From Pectinophora gossypiella (Eukaryota; Arthropoda; Insecta; Lepidoptera; Gelechiidae), in assembly GCF_024362695.1 (NCBI RefSeq), contig NC_065405.1:3170672-3234671 (forward strand): DNA of 64,000 nt, written 5' to 3'. The position numbers and the translations under genes are program-made. The number at the start of each line of letters is the position of its first letter. Position 1 is the stretch's first letter. The notes beneath the pieces are model-generated. The model was not told the DNA's origin. It saw only the letters and a program-made list of their open reading frames with translations, and made no database searches. This document shows positions 23,422 through 35,746 of this stretch, piece by piece.

Positions 23422-23649
23422 TTAGGGTGGTATTATTAAACTAATCTCAGCTGAGACTGCCCTCAAGATCATGCTCAAGTCTTTGTTTTTTATATAAGAA
23501 CTGTCACATTGACACGATCTTGAGGGCAGTCTCGAAGCTGAGATTAGTTTATTAATCTTTCGAACGCCGGAACGCGGATCTCGACCAGACACAATGTAAA
23601 ATCTATTGTGTCTGGTATCTCGGCATAAGAGAGGTTAATACCACCCTAA
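23422..23649. mobile_element. MITE with TTAGGGTGGTATTA ends
   Basis: Outer ends TTAGGGTGGTATTA and its complement taataccaccctaa, with a second inverted pair inside (ctcaagatc-type left, gatcttgagggcagtctc right). 228 bp with a terminal and an internal inverted repeat, no coding capacity. Confidence 0.75.
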
Positions 23650-24149
23650 ATCGATCAATCTCGCAATAAACAAGCTACTTTCAATCCAGGTCAAATTAAT
23701 GTGGTCTTAATTTTCCACTATGTGGTCAAATCAATTGAAAGAAATAGAGGTGTTAGTTAAGAAAGTTACATCAGAATGTGTGTTTGTGGAAGATGACGGG
23801 CTACAGGGGGAACACAAAGTAAAATAGAAAATAGTCAACGAACTATGATACTATGATTATGGTACGTTACCGATACTCCTTGCAGGGTAGGCAGGACACT
23901 AGTACTAGTCTTCAGGCACCGGAGAACTTAGGGAGGTCACACAAGGTGGGGAGTAGGCAGAACTCGTATTGTGGTTATTTATAAAACTAATAATTGCGAT
24001 GCACCCACTAAACAAATACCGTTGCCAACAATGTGAAACAATGTGCTTATTATAAGATTAATGACTACCTAAAGGTTAAAAATTAAACAACTTGTAATGT
24101 GGTATACATTGATTGACTCATTGATTTAAAAGGTGTGTTACTGTTGCAC

Positions 24150-24290
24150 TTTCTTGTCATTTCTTTTTCTCAACCATCAACACCACCTTGCTAAATAACG
24201 TAAATTCAAAAATGTTACATTGACCTTCAACAAGTTTATCCATGATAATTACGTTGAATAAATAATTTCGATTTCTAATTTCTGAATGTA
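24150..24290 (+). mobile_element. LINE 3' end (plus), pair of 19800-20050
   Basis: Holds tgaccttcaacaagtttatc and gataattacgttgaataaat. Confidence 0.65.
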
Positions 24291-24743
24291 TCAAAGAACA
24301 TACAAGGTGGGAAGCAAGCAGAGCTCGTATTGTGGTTATTTATAAAACTAATAATTGCGATGCACCCACTAAACGAATACCGTTGCTAACAATGTGATTT
24401 TTCAAAAACGCGTTTACTTGCTTTCACTATAAGGCAGCGATAATATACTTGTATTTTATTTATGTGTAAAAACATTTCATGCGATCCCAAATAACGTTAG
24501 AATCTCTGTATTAATATTCATAGAGTTAAAGGGTAATCAATAATGTCAGTTCTCCGAAATTTGATTTATATTTGCTTTGAAAATAAGTTTGCTTTGAAAG
24601 TTATAATTGACTTTTCCACGTGCAGACTTAAGCTATTAATTTCGAAACGGGAAAGTGTAACGTTATAATCTATTTGTATCATTTAACCTGTGCCTCGAAG
24701 CCAAAAATATAAGAATAAAATAAAGAAAATACTTCTGGTATTA

Positions 24744-24973
24744 TACAGGGTGTTAGTGACATCGTAACGAATACTCAGAGGGATGATTCAGATCACGATT
24801 CTGAGTTAATATCAAGTGGAATTTTTCGTCGCAAAATTCGTGATTTTTTTACTTTTTTAAAATTATATTCAATTCTATACTTTTTCAATGGAAAATTCCA
24901 TTTGATATTAAGTCAGAATTATCAGCTGAATCATCCCCCTCAGTACTCGTTACGATGTCACTTACACCCCGTA
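24744..24973. mobile_element. CAGGGTGT foldback MITE
   Basis: Starts tacagggtgttagtgacatc, ends tgtcacttacaccccgta. Inverted arms of about 95 bp around a 40-bp AT-rich loop. Confidence 0.8.
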
Positions 24974-25059
24974 CAAGTACATACAGTAGATATTGGTGGT
25001 TAGTACAAGTAGGTATTGGTATCGGTTTGGTTTTTTAAAAATATTTTCCGTTTCATACT

Positions 25060-25151
25060 TTTGCGACGGAAAATTTCACTTGATATCAACTCAGAATCGT
25101 AGTTTGAATCATCCGTCAAAGTTTTCGTTACGATGTCACTAGCACCCTGTA
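25060..25151. repeat. single right arm of the CAGGGTGT foldback family
   Basis: From gcgacggaaaatttcacttg to cactagcaccctgta; no matching left arm beside it. Confidence 0.7.
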
Positions 25152-25194
25152 TATACAGTAATAGTAATCCGTGATAACTCTGTCCGGAAAACGC

Positions 25195-25262
25195 GTTACT
25201 TGCATCGTAGTGTTACGGGTTCGAAACCCGGTTCAGGCTCGAATCCGTATTAATGTATACCT
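25195..25262 (+). repeat. tRNA-like SINE head remnant
   Basis: gttacgggttcgaaacccgg is a B-box/T-arm-like palindrome. The rest of a tRNA is not present. Confidence 0.4.
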
Positions 25263-26649
25263 AGACCCTATTTGCTATTTGACTAAATAAAGAATATTTT
25301 CTTTCTTTTTTGTAGTTTTTATAGCGTGTTTTTTCACTTCTGAGTTGCCTAGCAGTTCTATAGGTATATAATAATATCATATAATGTAATATATGTATTA
25401 TGCGATTTTGTCTGAAATTATTGGCACACAGATCCTTGTAAGTGAACATAAATAGACTCTATTGTAGGTACCTATATTCCTAAATAATAATGTAATAAAT
25501 CTTTGACATCAACAACAGTAGTACCCAACTTTTTACGAATACGAAACCTGCATAAAATAAAACCATTTCGCAGCGTATGCTCTGTTTTATCTCTCTCTAA
25601 CTCATGTGATTTTACGTACCCTATCCCTTTTCCTGTTAGATATTCGATCGCAAAATGGCTTCAATACGAAGTATGAATGCTAATGAACTGTGTTCCAATA
25701 CAATGTTTCCGATAAACTTTGCTTATAGGGTTTAGTATAATAAAGTACTTAATATTGGGAAAGTGTATATAAAAGTTATCGGTATGTATTTTATATGTAA
25801 ATGTAATGTATTGGTATTATTCGCGAGAAGTGCTTATTGTCTTTGTGCTTGTGTTGCGTCATAATTATCGAGATTAAAGTAGACATGTGTCGCTATACGC
25901 ATTCGTACAACGCTATTACATTGAACGGCGTATCGCGCGGTTAATTCAAACATAACGGCCATGTATAAGAGCGTTCACGTCGAAGCGTTGTCTTTATCGC
26001 GCTTGTTTGATAGTCACGCCGCGCTATTTCTTATGGGCTTTATACAAATATTAAAAAAGATCAAACACTACTACACTAACTTTGATTCAACAAAATACAA
26101 CAAAATTTCAAATTTGAATTTAGAACATTAAAAACTTTATAAAATACCCGCTGTAAAATGATCTTTACGGAACAAACTAGCAAGCTGTTTCGATTTTTTT
26201 ATCTTTATTGCGTACAACATAAGATATATATAAACATATCTGCACCACAAACATATTGTATTTGTCGTTCTTATCTACAAGTATATATGTATGTCTCAGG
26301 TAAACAAAATAACTGTGTTGTGGGTGTACAGTCCGTGTTGTTTTATTAAGAAACATCCCTCCAAAGATGCTTTCACCTTTTCACCTTTTACCGCGCCTTC
26401 TATTGTGGAAATTAAAACTGATGACCCCTGAGCACCCTTTAAAAGCTGTTAACAACAAAGGACGGCGCTGTCAAAAGCGGGGATTCCCACTGACTGATAA
26501 GTGCCCCTTCACAATGGCTGACACAGCACGGGGTGTTTTGTATACAGATCGTTAACAATCAAGGGTTGAAATTCGTCTGCTGTTGTCGTATTGGTATTTT
26601 ATTTTCTGAACTGAAATAGGATATATGAAATATCACGGATATCATGGGT

Positions 26650-26780
26650 ACCTTTTCTCGTGTGGGTTGTGAAGTCAGTCACCGACTTACTTAACCCTGG
26701 TGTCAGGGTTATCATTGAGCAGCCAAGGGCTGCCATGGCATATTTAGTACCCACACCCCACCGAGCTTTCTGTTATACCA
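26650..26780 (-). repeat. SINE family A / repeat E fragment (minus)
   Basis: tgtgggttgtgaagt, ctggtgtcagggttat and gagcagccaagggc are the complement of the family A end; caccgagctttctgtta continues into repeat E. Confidence 0.65.
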
Positions 26781-27035
26781 AAGTATTCATTAAAAAAGAA
26801 ATAAAAGGAAGGAAGGATTTAAGAGTGAAGGCGCTTTTCCTGCAGGCATAACTTGGAAGTGTTTTTCTTATTCTCCTTATATGTATTATTATATTGTATA
26901 GGCTATTTGTATGTATGTATTTGTATGTGTGTGTATGTATGTAAGTATGTATGTATATTATTTATTATTACTATTTTCTTACTTTTTCTTGTTCAATATA
27001 AAAATTAGCACATAACGTTCGTGTCATTATATTTT

Positions 27036-27198
27036 TATTGCACCAGCCCGTGCTCCAATGCATTAACTTCTTTCACCCTAAGGTTGCCTGGCAGAAATTG
27101 CTATTTAGCAATAAGGCCGCCTATTGTACTTATGTTTTTATTCGTATGTTTATGTCCTTTGTATATGTCGTTGTGCAATAAAGTATTATTGATTGATT
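27036..27198 (+). mobile_element. LINE 3' end with ATTGATTG tail
   Basis: Near-identical to 13895-14072 over its whole length, ending gtgcaataaagtattattga followed by GATT units. Confidence 0.8.
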
Positions 27199-27224
27199 GA
27201 GAAAATTTAAATCGAAAAATTTTC

Positions 27225-27312
27225 TGGCTCGGACAGGACTTGAATCCGCAGCTCTTGTCAGACCGGAACGAGCGTGTTAATCATCACACCACCGGGTCCT
27301 CCTCTTGTCCGT
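27225..27312 (-). repeat. tRNA-like SINE head (minus)
   Basis: Minus strand reads GGACCCGGTGGTGTGATGAT with a ggattcaagtcctgtccgag-like T arm. Stems are imperfect, so it is not a working tRNA. Confidence 0.45.
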
Positions 27313-27679
27313 GTATCGTCATCAAGCCAACGCAGGTTGTTGAGAGTGCATACATATGAAATGATTATTGAGAAAGCAAAAACATTATGTCCAAATTTTT
27401 ATATTGAACAAAACTGACAGACATTTAAAAAAAAACAATGGAACATGCTGAAATTGACAAGTATATATAAAAAAAAAACTTAAGACGACCTAGGAGGCCG
27501 TCGTGAACACCGGCTTTGGCTTGATGACGAAACTATGGACCAAAAAGTGATTTTTGCAATATGCGATATGATAATCCCCATCGGAATTCAAACTTGGGAC
27601 TTCCACGTTAAGACACCAACGCTCTCTTCACTCTTATTTATTTAAGCAGTTTTAAAAACTTCGACACAATGAATACTTA

Positions 27680-27830
27680 TGGTATAACAGAAAGCTAGGT
27701 GGGTTGTGGGCCACCATGTGACATGCAACAAATAAATAAATAAATAAAATACATACTTAGTTCATCTTTTCATGGATTTACCTCTGACTACACCATTTGG
27801 GGTATAGTCGCGAGCTTATGTTACAGACTA
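27680..27830 (+). repeat. repeat family E copy with TAAA insertion
   Basis: agaaagctaggtgggttgtgg and ttcatcttttcatggattta are split by an (AAAT)n stretch at 27728-27750. Confidence 0.6.
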
Positions 27831-27856
27831 TTTATACAATATAGACACTGAACTTT

Positions 27857-28010
27857 TTTTTGACGTGACTTATTGTAGATTCGCCGCAGATGGCATTAAC
27901 TACTTGGCCGGACAAATGGGGAGCGCTGAAGGCTCTCACCCGGTACAACGTTTAAGACAACAGGCCTGAGGGTGCTCAGTTGGGCGCGAACCTCGGCTCA
28001 TGGCGTCGTC
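27857..28010 (+). repeat. SINE family C copy
   Basis: tttttttgacgtgacttatt, tggccggacaaatgggga, acaggcctgagggtgctcag and gcgaacctcggctca in order; the longest family C copy here. Confidence 0.8.
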
Positions 28011-28489
28011 TGACAGGAAAAATATTTGAAAAAATTAATCGACTCTAGTGGGTTGATAGTGATAAGCGCTGATTGAGGTAAAAGTAATCAAGTAACCATA
28101 AGTTTATTACCCAGGCACTGTGCTTTAAAAGATTTGATGCATTTCTTGTATCTTACATCGTATGATCTAAACTCGAGTTTCGAACATGACATAACTTCCG
28201 CTGACTTCCAACTCCCAAGACACTGGACCCAAATACAGCTTCACTAATTAATACAAGTGCTCACTCTGGTTTGGTCTAAGTTCTAATTGCCCCTGGTCTG
28301 GACGACTGAGCTTTCCACCAGCTTAATTGGTTCAGCAATTTATAAGCTCGGTGCGAATCACGGAAACCACTAAGAAAAAGGAAAAAAAGAAATTGAAGAT
28401 GTTTTTCTTTTCCGATGTAGAAATGTTGTGGTTGTTATGTTCGTGTCCGGTAGAAGAGGGGTTTGTGCCCTGATGGGATGTGTAAATAC

Positions 28490-28800
28490 TACATACATAC
28501 CTACATACTCACGCCTATTTCCCACCGGGGTAAGCAGATACTATGGAATTATTTTTGCTTCGATCCTGACACTTCTCTTGCTTCCCCACATTTATCAATC
28601 GTTTCATATATATGCACGTCGGTTCAAAGTAGATCGTACTGAACCTTTTGTAAGGACATCTCCAATTTGATCAATGTACGTCCTTCTAGTTCATCCTTTG
28701 CCAGCCCTACCATCAACCTTCGCTTAATATACTGCTTTCGTAATCCTATTTACCCTTCATCTGCTTTACGTTTCCAAACCAACTTAACATTCTCTTCTCA
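28490..28800 (-). pseudogene. RTE-like LINE C-terminus and 3' end (minus)
   Basis: On the minus strand the decayed frame keeps SVRST, ARIYMK-like and EAREVSGS-like motifs before a microsatellite of CATA units (TATG on the coding strand). Compare 44930-45130, where the same segment reads RKGSVRSTLNRRACMKRLMN. This is the C-terminal end of a non-LTR reverse transcriptase with several disabling changes. Confidence 0.65.
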
Positions 28801-29026
28801 ATCTTAAAATAAATACTACTTTTTTTATTAATAATAACACAAATTACGCCCAAAATTCTTATTTCTGTGGACAGACGATCTAGAAAGGCCACATTGAAGC
28901 AACGACGTTGAATTTACGCATATAAAAGTCAGTGCGCAATGTCGACAATAAATATCAAATAGCAATACTTCTTATTTGTTAAAATTTTTAGTTATTATGG
29001 AATTAGTCACTATTACAGAACAGGCA

Positions 29027-29290
29027 ACAGCCTCCGTGGTCTAGTGGTTAGAGCGTTAGGCTCACGATCTGGAGGTCCGGGTTCGATTCCCGATGGGGAC
29101 ATTGTCGAAATCACTTTGTGAGACTGTCCTTTGTTTGGTAAGGACTTTTCAGGCTTGAATCACCTGATTGTCCGAAAAAGTAAGATGATTCCGTGCTTCG
29201 GAGGGCACGTTAAGCCGTTGGTCCCGGCTGTTAGCCGTAAAAACACCTCCACCAAGCAGTGGGACGTATATAGGCAGTTTATATACAGAA
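29027..29290 (+). mobile_element. SINE family B, full-length copy
   Basis: The tRNA-like head (29027-29100) has an A box (GTGGTCTAGTGGTTAGAGCG) and B box (GGTTCGATTCC), but the acceptor stem has a mismatch and body sequence follows directly. The body has tcacctgattgtccgaaaaa, gagggcacgttaagccgttg and the end motif agcagtgggacgtatatagg. It is a SINE rather than a tRNA gene. Confidence 0.85.
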
Positions 29291-29519
29291 CAGGCGGGCG
29301 ATTTCTGTTTTGTACAAAAACCCACGCGAGTGAAGTCACGTAAGTAATTTGTCAATGCAATGGCATGATTCAAAATACTTATACGAAAGCGAAAGTGGCG
29401 TCACGGGACCATAGTATGCGGAATTCCGACGTCTCGGTTTACCCCAACGGGAAATAGACGTGATTTTAAGTAGGTACCTATGTATACACTTTGGATTCTA
29501 CAAAACGGTGTATTGATAT

Positions 29520-29690
29520 AACCGGTACATACATACATACATAAACTCACGCCTATTTCCCACCGCCTATTTCTACTCTGAACCGGCGTGCGTGTATGAA
29601 GCGATTGATGAATGTGGAGGAAGCAAGAGAAGTGTGTCAGGATCGAAGCAAATGGAATTCTATAGTCTCTGCTTACCCCGGTGGTATAAC
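29520..29690. pseudogene. two RTE-like LINE ends joined head to head
   Basis: 29530-29570 is a minus-strand LINE tail (CATA repeats, then aaactcacgcctatttccca). It is followed abruptly by a plus-strand C-terminal piece (tctactctgaaccggcgtgc to tctctgcttaccccggtgg). The junction implies a rearrangement or insertion into a related copy. Confidence 0.6.
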
Positions 29691-30085
29691 CGGTACAAAT
29701 GCCTAATTGGTATTAGTTTAGAAAACTTATGGTATTTGCCCTAAGCCTACAAAATATAGCCCGTAATTGCTTTTGCCCCTTTATTCCACCAAATCGGACC
29801 CAAAATAAACGTTAACTTTAATTAAACTATTTTACCGTAAGTGGATTTTCAACTGTAAAGCCATAATTGTATTAAAAAGTAATTTTGACTGTTGGTGAAA
29901 TAACATTATGGGGATTAATTCGGGAATGAATTATGCAATAAATGTGCTCAGCGAAATTTTACCATTTGCTTTGTTGTGGGATATTTGAATAGATACTTGT
30001 TTGATTTTAGTACATAATGTATTGTAGATGTTTTTTTGTTTAATAGCACTTATTACTCATGTTTTCCTATATCACAGAATGTATA

Positions 30086-30542
30086 TACAGGATGTTAGTG
30101 ACATCGTAACGAAAACTTTGGGGGATGATTCAGACCATGATTCTGTATAGAATTGGGTCGTGTACTAGGTTCAAAATAAATTATGAACTTCTGATTACTA
30201 AATAAAGACAGACCTAAAACTAACGAAAAATATTTTCTTTTTACTATTTAACTTATTTATGAATTTTAATCGAGAAAAACGTAATAATAAGTCCGACTAT
30301 TTATCACGTTTTTCTATGACGTCACAGTGTGCTTTTTCATACAAATTCCACAGTAATTTCGTGTTTTGACGTTTAGTAAAAAGTAACTGATTTGACTAGT
30401 TGGAAACTAGCCTATTGAAAATAATTAAAAATACACAAAAATACATGAATTGTGCGACGGAAAATTCCACTTGAAATTAACATAGAATCATGAGCTGAAT
30501 CATCTCCCTCAGTATTCGTTACGATGTCAAAACTATCCTGTA
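30086..30542. mobile_element. CAGGGTGT foldback MITE containing a nested insertion
   Basis: Left arm tacaggatgttagtgacatc and right arm ending acgatgtcaaaactatcctg match the family, but about 270 bp of unrelated DNA (roughly 30147-30415) sits inside. The insert shares tatgacgtcacag and ttttgacgttt with 20810-20925. Confidence 0.7.
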
Positions 30543-30783
30543 TGTATTAATACAGCTAGTATTTACATACTAGCTATATTTACAGGAAAGCTACGTAAGT
30601 ACCAACAAAGCCTCGATTTCTTTAAATTAATTCAATCCGGGTAAACATTTAAACCACAAGTTTGTACCTCGATTAAAACTAGCTTGTCTATTGCGACGAT
30701 TTTTTGACAAAAATCACACAATTTTTTTTCAAAAAAACGTTTTTGTGGTTTTTACTGCAATCTGTATAATACCTAGTAAGTAA

Positions 30784-30840
30784 GAAAGAAAACCCCCTAT
30801 TCCCAGTAGTCTTACCAGTTGAACTACTGGGAATTTTCTT
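30784..30840. repeat. hairpin with 11-bp perfect stem
   Basis: attcccagtag and ctactgggaat are separated by 14 bases and flanked by aagaaaa and ttttctt. Function unknown. Confidence 0.55.
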
Positions 30841-31196
30841 CCCAAAACATTTATTTTAGACGCAAGTAGGTATACCTATACCAGTGGGAATGAAAATAAT
30901 AACTGTCACAGACAAGCGCCATCTAGTGCGTATTTTAGGAACCAAATATTTTGCTTCATGCGTTCGTTTTTATGTCAATGTCAAAGAAATTTGGCAATTT
31001 AAAGTATTAACAAGAAAACCTAACAGATGTCGCTATTAACCAACGCCAATAAATTAAAGAATACGAAGATGCAGTGACGATGAAACACGGCCCTTTATTT
31101 TCCGCTCCCGATTAATATTACAACAACCAATTTCCACCATTTCTCAATATCTATTTCTTCAATAATTAAAATTATTATCTCTAAAAGGGGACATCA

Positions 31197-31420
31197 GGGA
31201 GGGTTAAAAGGGCCACATCAAAACAATTCATCTTTAAAAGCAATATTGTAATTTGACATTTGTTCATATAAAATAAAACAAGTAAATAAAATAAAGTGTG
31301 TAGTGTGTGTGTGTGTAGTGTAAGTGTAAATAAAATTATGTAAATGCAAATAAATTTAATGTCAAAAATTAACATTGCTTTTTAGATTAATTGCTTCGAT
31401 GTGGCCTTTTTAACCTCCAG
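31197..31420. mobile_element. foldback MITE related to 44076-44296
   Basis: Ends ggttaaaagggccacatc and gatgtggcctttttaacc are inverted. Inside the left arm aaaagcaatattgtaatttg is shared with the palindrome at 44076-44296. The centre is a GT-rich spacer. Confidence 0.65.
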
Positions 31421-32029
31421 CTAAGCAAACGTTGTGACATTCGAATAGCTGCAAGTTACCTAAATAAAATAAATGTTTCGGTAATGGCTTTACTTCGTTC
31501 CTTACTTACGTCACCTGGACGTGCCACGTGATTCCAGAAACCAAACGTGCAAAAGTAAATACTTGACCCAAGTTTTTCAATTTATCCGGGCCCTAGCAAA
31601 TTAATTTACCCCAAATATCTGTAGCGCAACTTAGTAATAGCGTCAGATACTTGGTATTCCGGGGATGTACAAGTTCGGAAACGAATTAACGTCCATCCCT
31701 AATCTTGAAGTCGATTCGTTCCCACACGCAACCCGAAGCTAAAGTAGGGACGTTGTTTTCATCACAGGCAAAACAAATCTACTATGCGACCGGTGTTTGT
31801 AGAAACCCCAAAAGTTAAGCCGAGAAGCTGGAGACGGGAAACTTATTTTAATTTGTACACAATTTTCTGTACATATTTACTTTGAAATTTCGTTAAAGAC
31901 ACTATAAGACCCTCATTACAAGACTGTAACGCGAAAATGGAAATGGTTTCATTTTCATGCTGCCTTTTGCGTTCTTCTTGCTTCTCAATCGGTGAGCGCT
32001 GGTTCGAAACCTGCCACCAGATGAGTTAT

Positions 32030-32210
32030 TAATTTATCTTAAGTGCAGTTTTCACTAACACAGTTGGCTCGACCATTATATCCGGCGATACGGCTCACAA
32101 CCTATCACGTTGGTGTAATAGAAAGCTCGGTGACGTGAGGGTACTTAGTTCGTCTTGCGATGGATTTACCTCTGACTACCCCAATTGGGATATAGAGGTA
32201 GTCGCGACCT
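32030..32210 (+). repeat. repeat family E, longest copy
   Basis: aagtgcagttttcactaaca, cgatacggctcacaacctat, aatagaaagctcggtgacg and a following gactaccccaattgggatat. No open frame of note. The same 5' part occurs at 55415. Confidence 0.7.
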
Positions 32211-33904
32211 CATGTCATATATTTGCCGTGAATAAAGTAGCTTTAAATTATGGAATGACAATGTAACGACTAATTTTTTTTTCTTTTATTTAGGGGCTTT
32301 TAACAAAGTTTGTTATGCCAGCTCTATCGATCAAGACTATCTAGTCATGACCTCATCCACAACAGCCTAAGATGTTAAGCTGTTGTGTAAAATTCTCCAC
32401 TCGTAGGCTCTGATACAACGGTTATATCTATGAGTTCGATTTAAAATGTCAGTTATTACATTAGGACCTGTTATATGTTTAAAGTGTCACCTCTAAGTTT
32501 AATCTCATAAGTACGTCTAAATTGTACTCAAAAAGTCGCACCAACCTCTTTGTACCGGCCTTTAAATATGCGATGAATTTTCAAGTAGGCGCAAAAAGCA
32601 ACTGTTTAAAATGTACAAAGTTTAATGGAAATCCTGGGAGCTCAGGGAATATTAAGGGGATAATGCGTGTGACGAGCGTCTTGGAAGTAGACATGTGTTG
32701 ATGTACATTACAGGAGAATACCAAAATTGTTTAGCTTAAACATTAAGATCCGTACTTTGATGGAAAATTATTAGCGAAAAAAGTTTATTTACTTAAGAAG
32801 TTAGGTATATCGGCCCTAAATTTTTTGGACGAACAACATGCATAGTTTTATCGTCGGTATATAACGGACGAGACAACTGTGTTAGGGAAATTGCACGGAA
32901 GTTTAAATTAACAACTCAAAAGTCACCTGCAAAGATTAATAACGTATTTCTTAAATTCGTCAAAATAACGAATGAGATGTTACTGAAACCTATCGGTGAC
33001 AAATAAAATCAGTGATGCACATTAATAGCATTACCATTTAATTAAAAAAAATATGGCTACGAGAATAACCAGAAGACTTCGTAAAAGTTTAATGCAAAAT
33101 TTAGATTCAAAAGCATCCGACTCCTTGCGAAGCCAAACGTACGAAAAGGAGACATCAAATGAAACCAGCGGCAGTTCATTCGATTGGGTCCGTTGAGTTG
33201 AATGCATTGGCCAGATTGCCGAGACCTGTCTGTACTTAGATTTGCATAAGTGCATTGTGAGGTTTGGGGTCAGGTTAAGGTGGTGGACACCTATCGGGTC
33301 AAACCGCTCGTAACGTGCATGTTACTGTCACCAACAGTTTATGGACTTTAAGTGTTTTAGGATAGGCGACGTTTGAGCAAATTCCTTTTGTTGAAGCAAT
33401 TGCTCCGAACTCAAGGGAGTATTTGGAGATTGTTTCTTTATAGGAAGTCTCGGTATCCAAAAAGTATGAACTTTACAAAAAAATGTACTATTAGTAATCG
33501 ATACTGTTTAAACGAGCGCACGCTTTGATGACTCCTTTAACATAATAAAGTACAGCAATTCGCTTCGTCAATATAGTGATTAATTAAAACGAAACTTGAT
33601 GAGGGAAACAAATGTCATATAGGCCATCATAGCGTGGCGCTAGTTTAGTTGTTTTCCAAAACCCGTTTTCTTTTCAGATATTTCTTGTAAGAAATATCTT
33701 GTAGGTATAAGAAAGGTATTCTTGAAACGCAAATCCTACCAGTAAAAACCATTTGCAAATACGTTGTTCTCGAAATTATCCCGAACGTACACAATATGAG
33801 AATTATATTGATAGCATGAAAATCAAACTAATTTATCTTTTTATTAGTAGAGTATAATATCTTAATTGCTCGTTGACAAACATGGAGGTTATCTTTGCAC
33901 TTTC
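32211..33904. other. unassigned DNA
   Basis: About 1.7 kb without recognisable gene or repeat. Minus frame 33031-33255 has no family resemblance or splice context. Confidence 0.45.
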
Positions 33905-34112
33905 CCATCATCACTAATTTAAGAGCTACGCTCTTATCCGCGTACATGGAAGGGGCAAGTCACAGGGACTGTAACCTAGAATCTGACAGAGGGCAGCAGT
34001 AACTGTCAGTACTATTCAGAGGCGGAGGACACGCGCGTCAGACAGAAGGGCGAAAGGCAATAGGGAAACCACTGCTCTATTTTTCTCCAGAAAAGTAGCA
34101 TGGAGAACGCAC
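33905..34112 (+). mobile_element. repeat family F, left-end copy
   Basis: Starts catcactaatttaagagc, the inverted complement of the right end of 56041-56278, so the family has terminal inverted repeats. Then cagagggcagcagtaactgt and attcagaggcggaggaca. The right end is lost after gcatggagaacgca. Confidence 0.65.
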
Positions 34113-34453
34113 TTTTACGAATTATTCAAAATAAGAATTTACCAAATCTATTCTAGTACCTTTTTTACTTTATTCATTGAACCGTTGGTGTGTGTAGCAA
34201 ATGTGGTTGTTATTCCAATGTGTTCCATTTATTATTATGTTGTATATCCAGTCGCTATTGCCTATGCATTGCCCTCCATTCTCTATGTATATTACAGTTG
34301 GTTAGCCAATGTCCCCGACGACCTACATGTGTACACAGAAACGGAATGGGTTATTGGGGCCGGCCATCTCAATTGTATTATTTCGTAGTGGTTGATCTGA
34401 TATAGTTCCCTCTGGAGTTAGTTTATACTATATTGTTTATTCTGTGACATTAG

Positions 34454-34680
34454 TATAGGGTGTTAGTGACATTGTAACGAAAACTTTGAGGGTGATTCAG
34501 ACCATGATTTTGAGTTAATATCAAGTATAATTTTCCGTCGCAAAAATATGGAACAGAAAATAATTAAAAAAAGCAAAAAAATATTCATGAATTTTCCGAC
34601 GGAAAATTCCACTTAATATTAACTCAGAATCGTGGTTTGAATTATCCCCCTCAGTATTCGTTACGGTGTGACTAACACAC
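34454..34680. mobile_element. CAGGGTGT foldback MITE
   Basis: Left end tatagggtgttagtgacatt and right end ttacggtgtgactaacaca, with inverted arms of about 95 bp around a short A-rich loop. Confidence 0.75.
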
Positions 34681-34698
34681 ATACTGTAACTAACACAG

Positions 34699-34967
34699 TG
34701 GCCCCGATTCCTGCAAACACCTCCTAATTTTAATTTAAGTTATACCTGTCATTTTCTTATCCGCCACCAACATAGCTGTGAATCATTTCACAGCTCTTAA
34801 TTTTAGGAATAATGAGTAAATGAATGAATAAAATCAAAAAGGTATCTCGCTAGTATGCAAACCATTTGACGTGTGCTGTCAACATAACTCTGTCGGGTTA
34901 TTGGCCAATGTAAAATTTTTAGACGGTTGTGTCCATAAATTTTAAGCTTGTCGATTACCCGTCAACA
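34699..34967. mobile_element. GGCCCCGATTCCTG MITE, right arm deleted
   Basis: Left end tggccccgattcctgcaaac is intact; the middle (acataactctgtcggg) is present; the copy stops at gcttgtcgattacccgtc. It lies next to a CAGGGTGT foldback element. Confidence 0.7.
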
Positions 34968-35746
34968 AGCCATGCATAAAACACGATACCCTTGTGCTTG
35001 ATATCCCATTATCTTAATCTTCTTATTACCGGACGTGGCGCGAAATACCTAAATCAAGGCTTAACATAAGTCAAAGGAAAGATAAAGTTTCCAAAACCCG
35101 GATTCTGTGAACATAAACAGCACAACGATAGAGTTAGGATCCGTTAACGATGTTACATTATCCTGGTTTCCCTAGGGTGCCGTGATCGGCCAATGAGAGG
35201 AACTTAGCTGCCGACAGCCACATTAAACTTTAGTTGGCCATTTGGCCCGGATAAACACCGGTAATAGAGCCCTGAACCGGTACGACACGGATCTAATGAA
35301 AAAACCGGGTGATTTTAAAATGATACAATTTTGGAACGGCGATGAATGCTTAAGGTGTTTTTAAATGTGTACATTACGTATATTTGATTAGAAATAAGTA
35401 CAATTCGTTGACGTGATTAGATTTCGAAGTCATCAATAAAATCAGTTTTTGATATTGAATACACAGAAAAGTATTTCGTTTATATAGTTCTGGTGGTAGC
35501 TCGGAATACCAAGTGAAGGTGGTAAGTAGCTAATATTGCTACCAAATTAACTTGTCCATCAGAATCAGCGGTCACTCGTATTTTGTCGGCGTATTTTAAG
35601 TTGAAATGGTGCTGCCTAGTACCTATAACATTTGCTTCCAACGTAGTTTAGAAACAAAATAAAATTTAAAGGTGGCCGACGCTTTCCACAGACACAAATT
35701 AAGTACTCATCCCAAAAACACGACTCAAGATATCACATCAAAATGT

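Noticed and set aside
29027..29100. tRNA-Val-like gene
   Set aside because: The acceptor stem is mismatched and the sequence runs straight into a SINE body; it is a SINE head.
34185..34405. Two overlapping short frames with hydrophobic residues that could suggest a small membrane protein
   Set aside because: They share the same DNA in two frames with no promoter or splice support, and sit between repeat copies.
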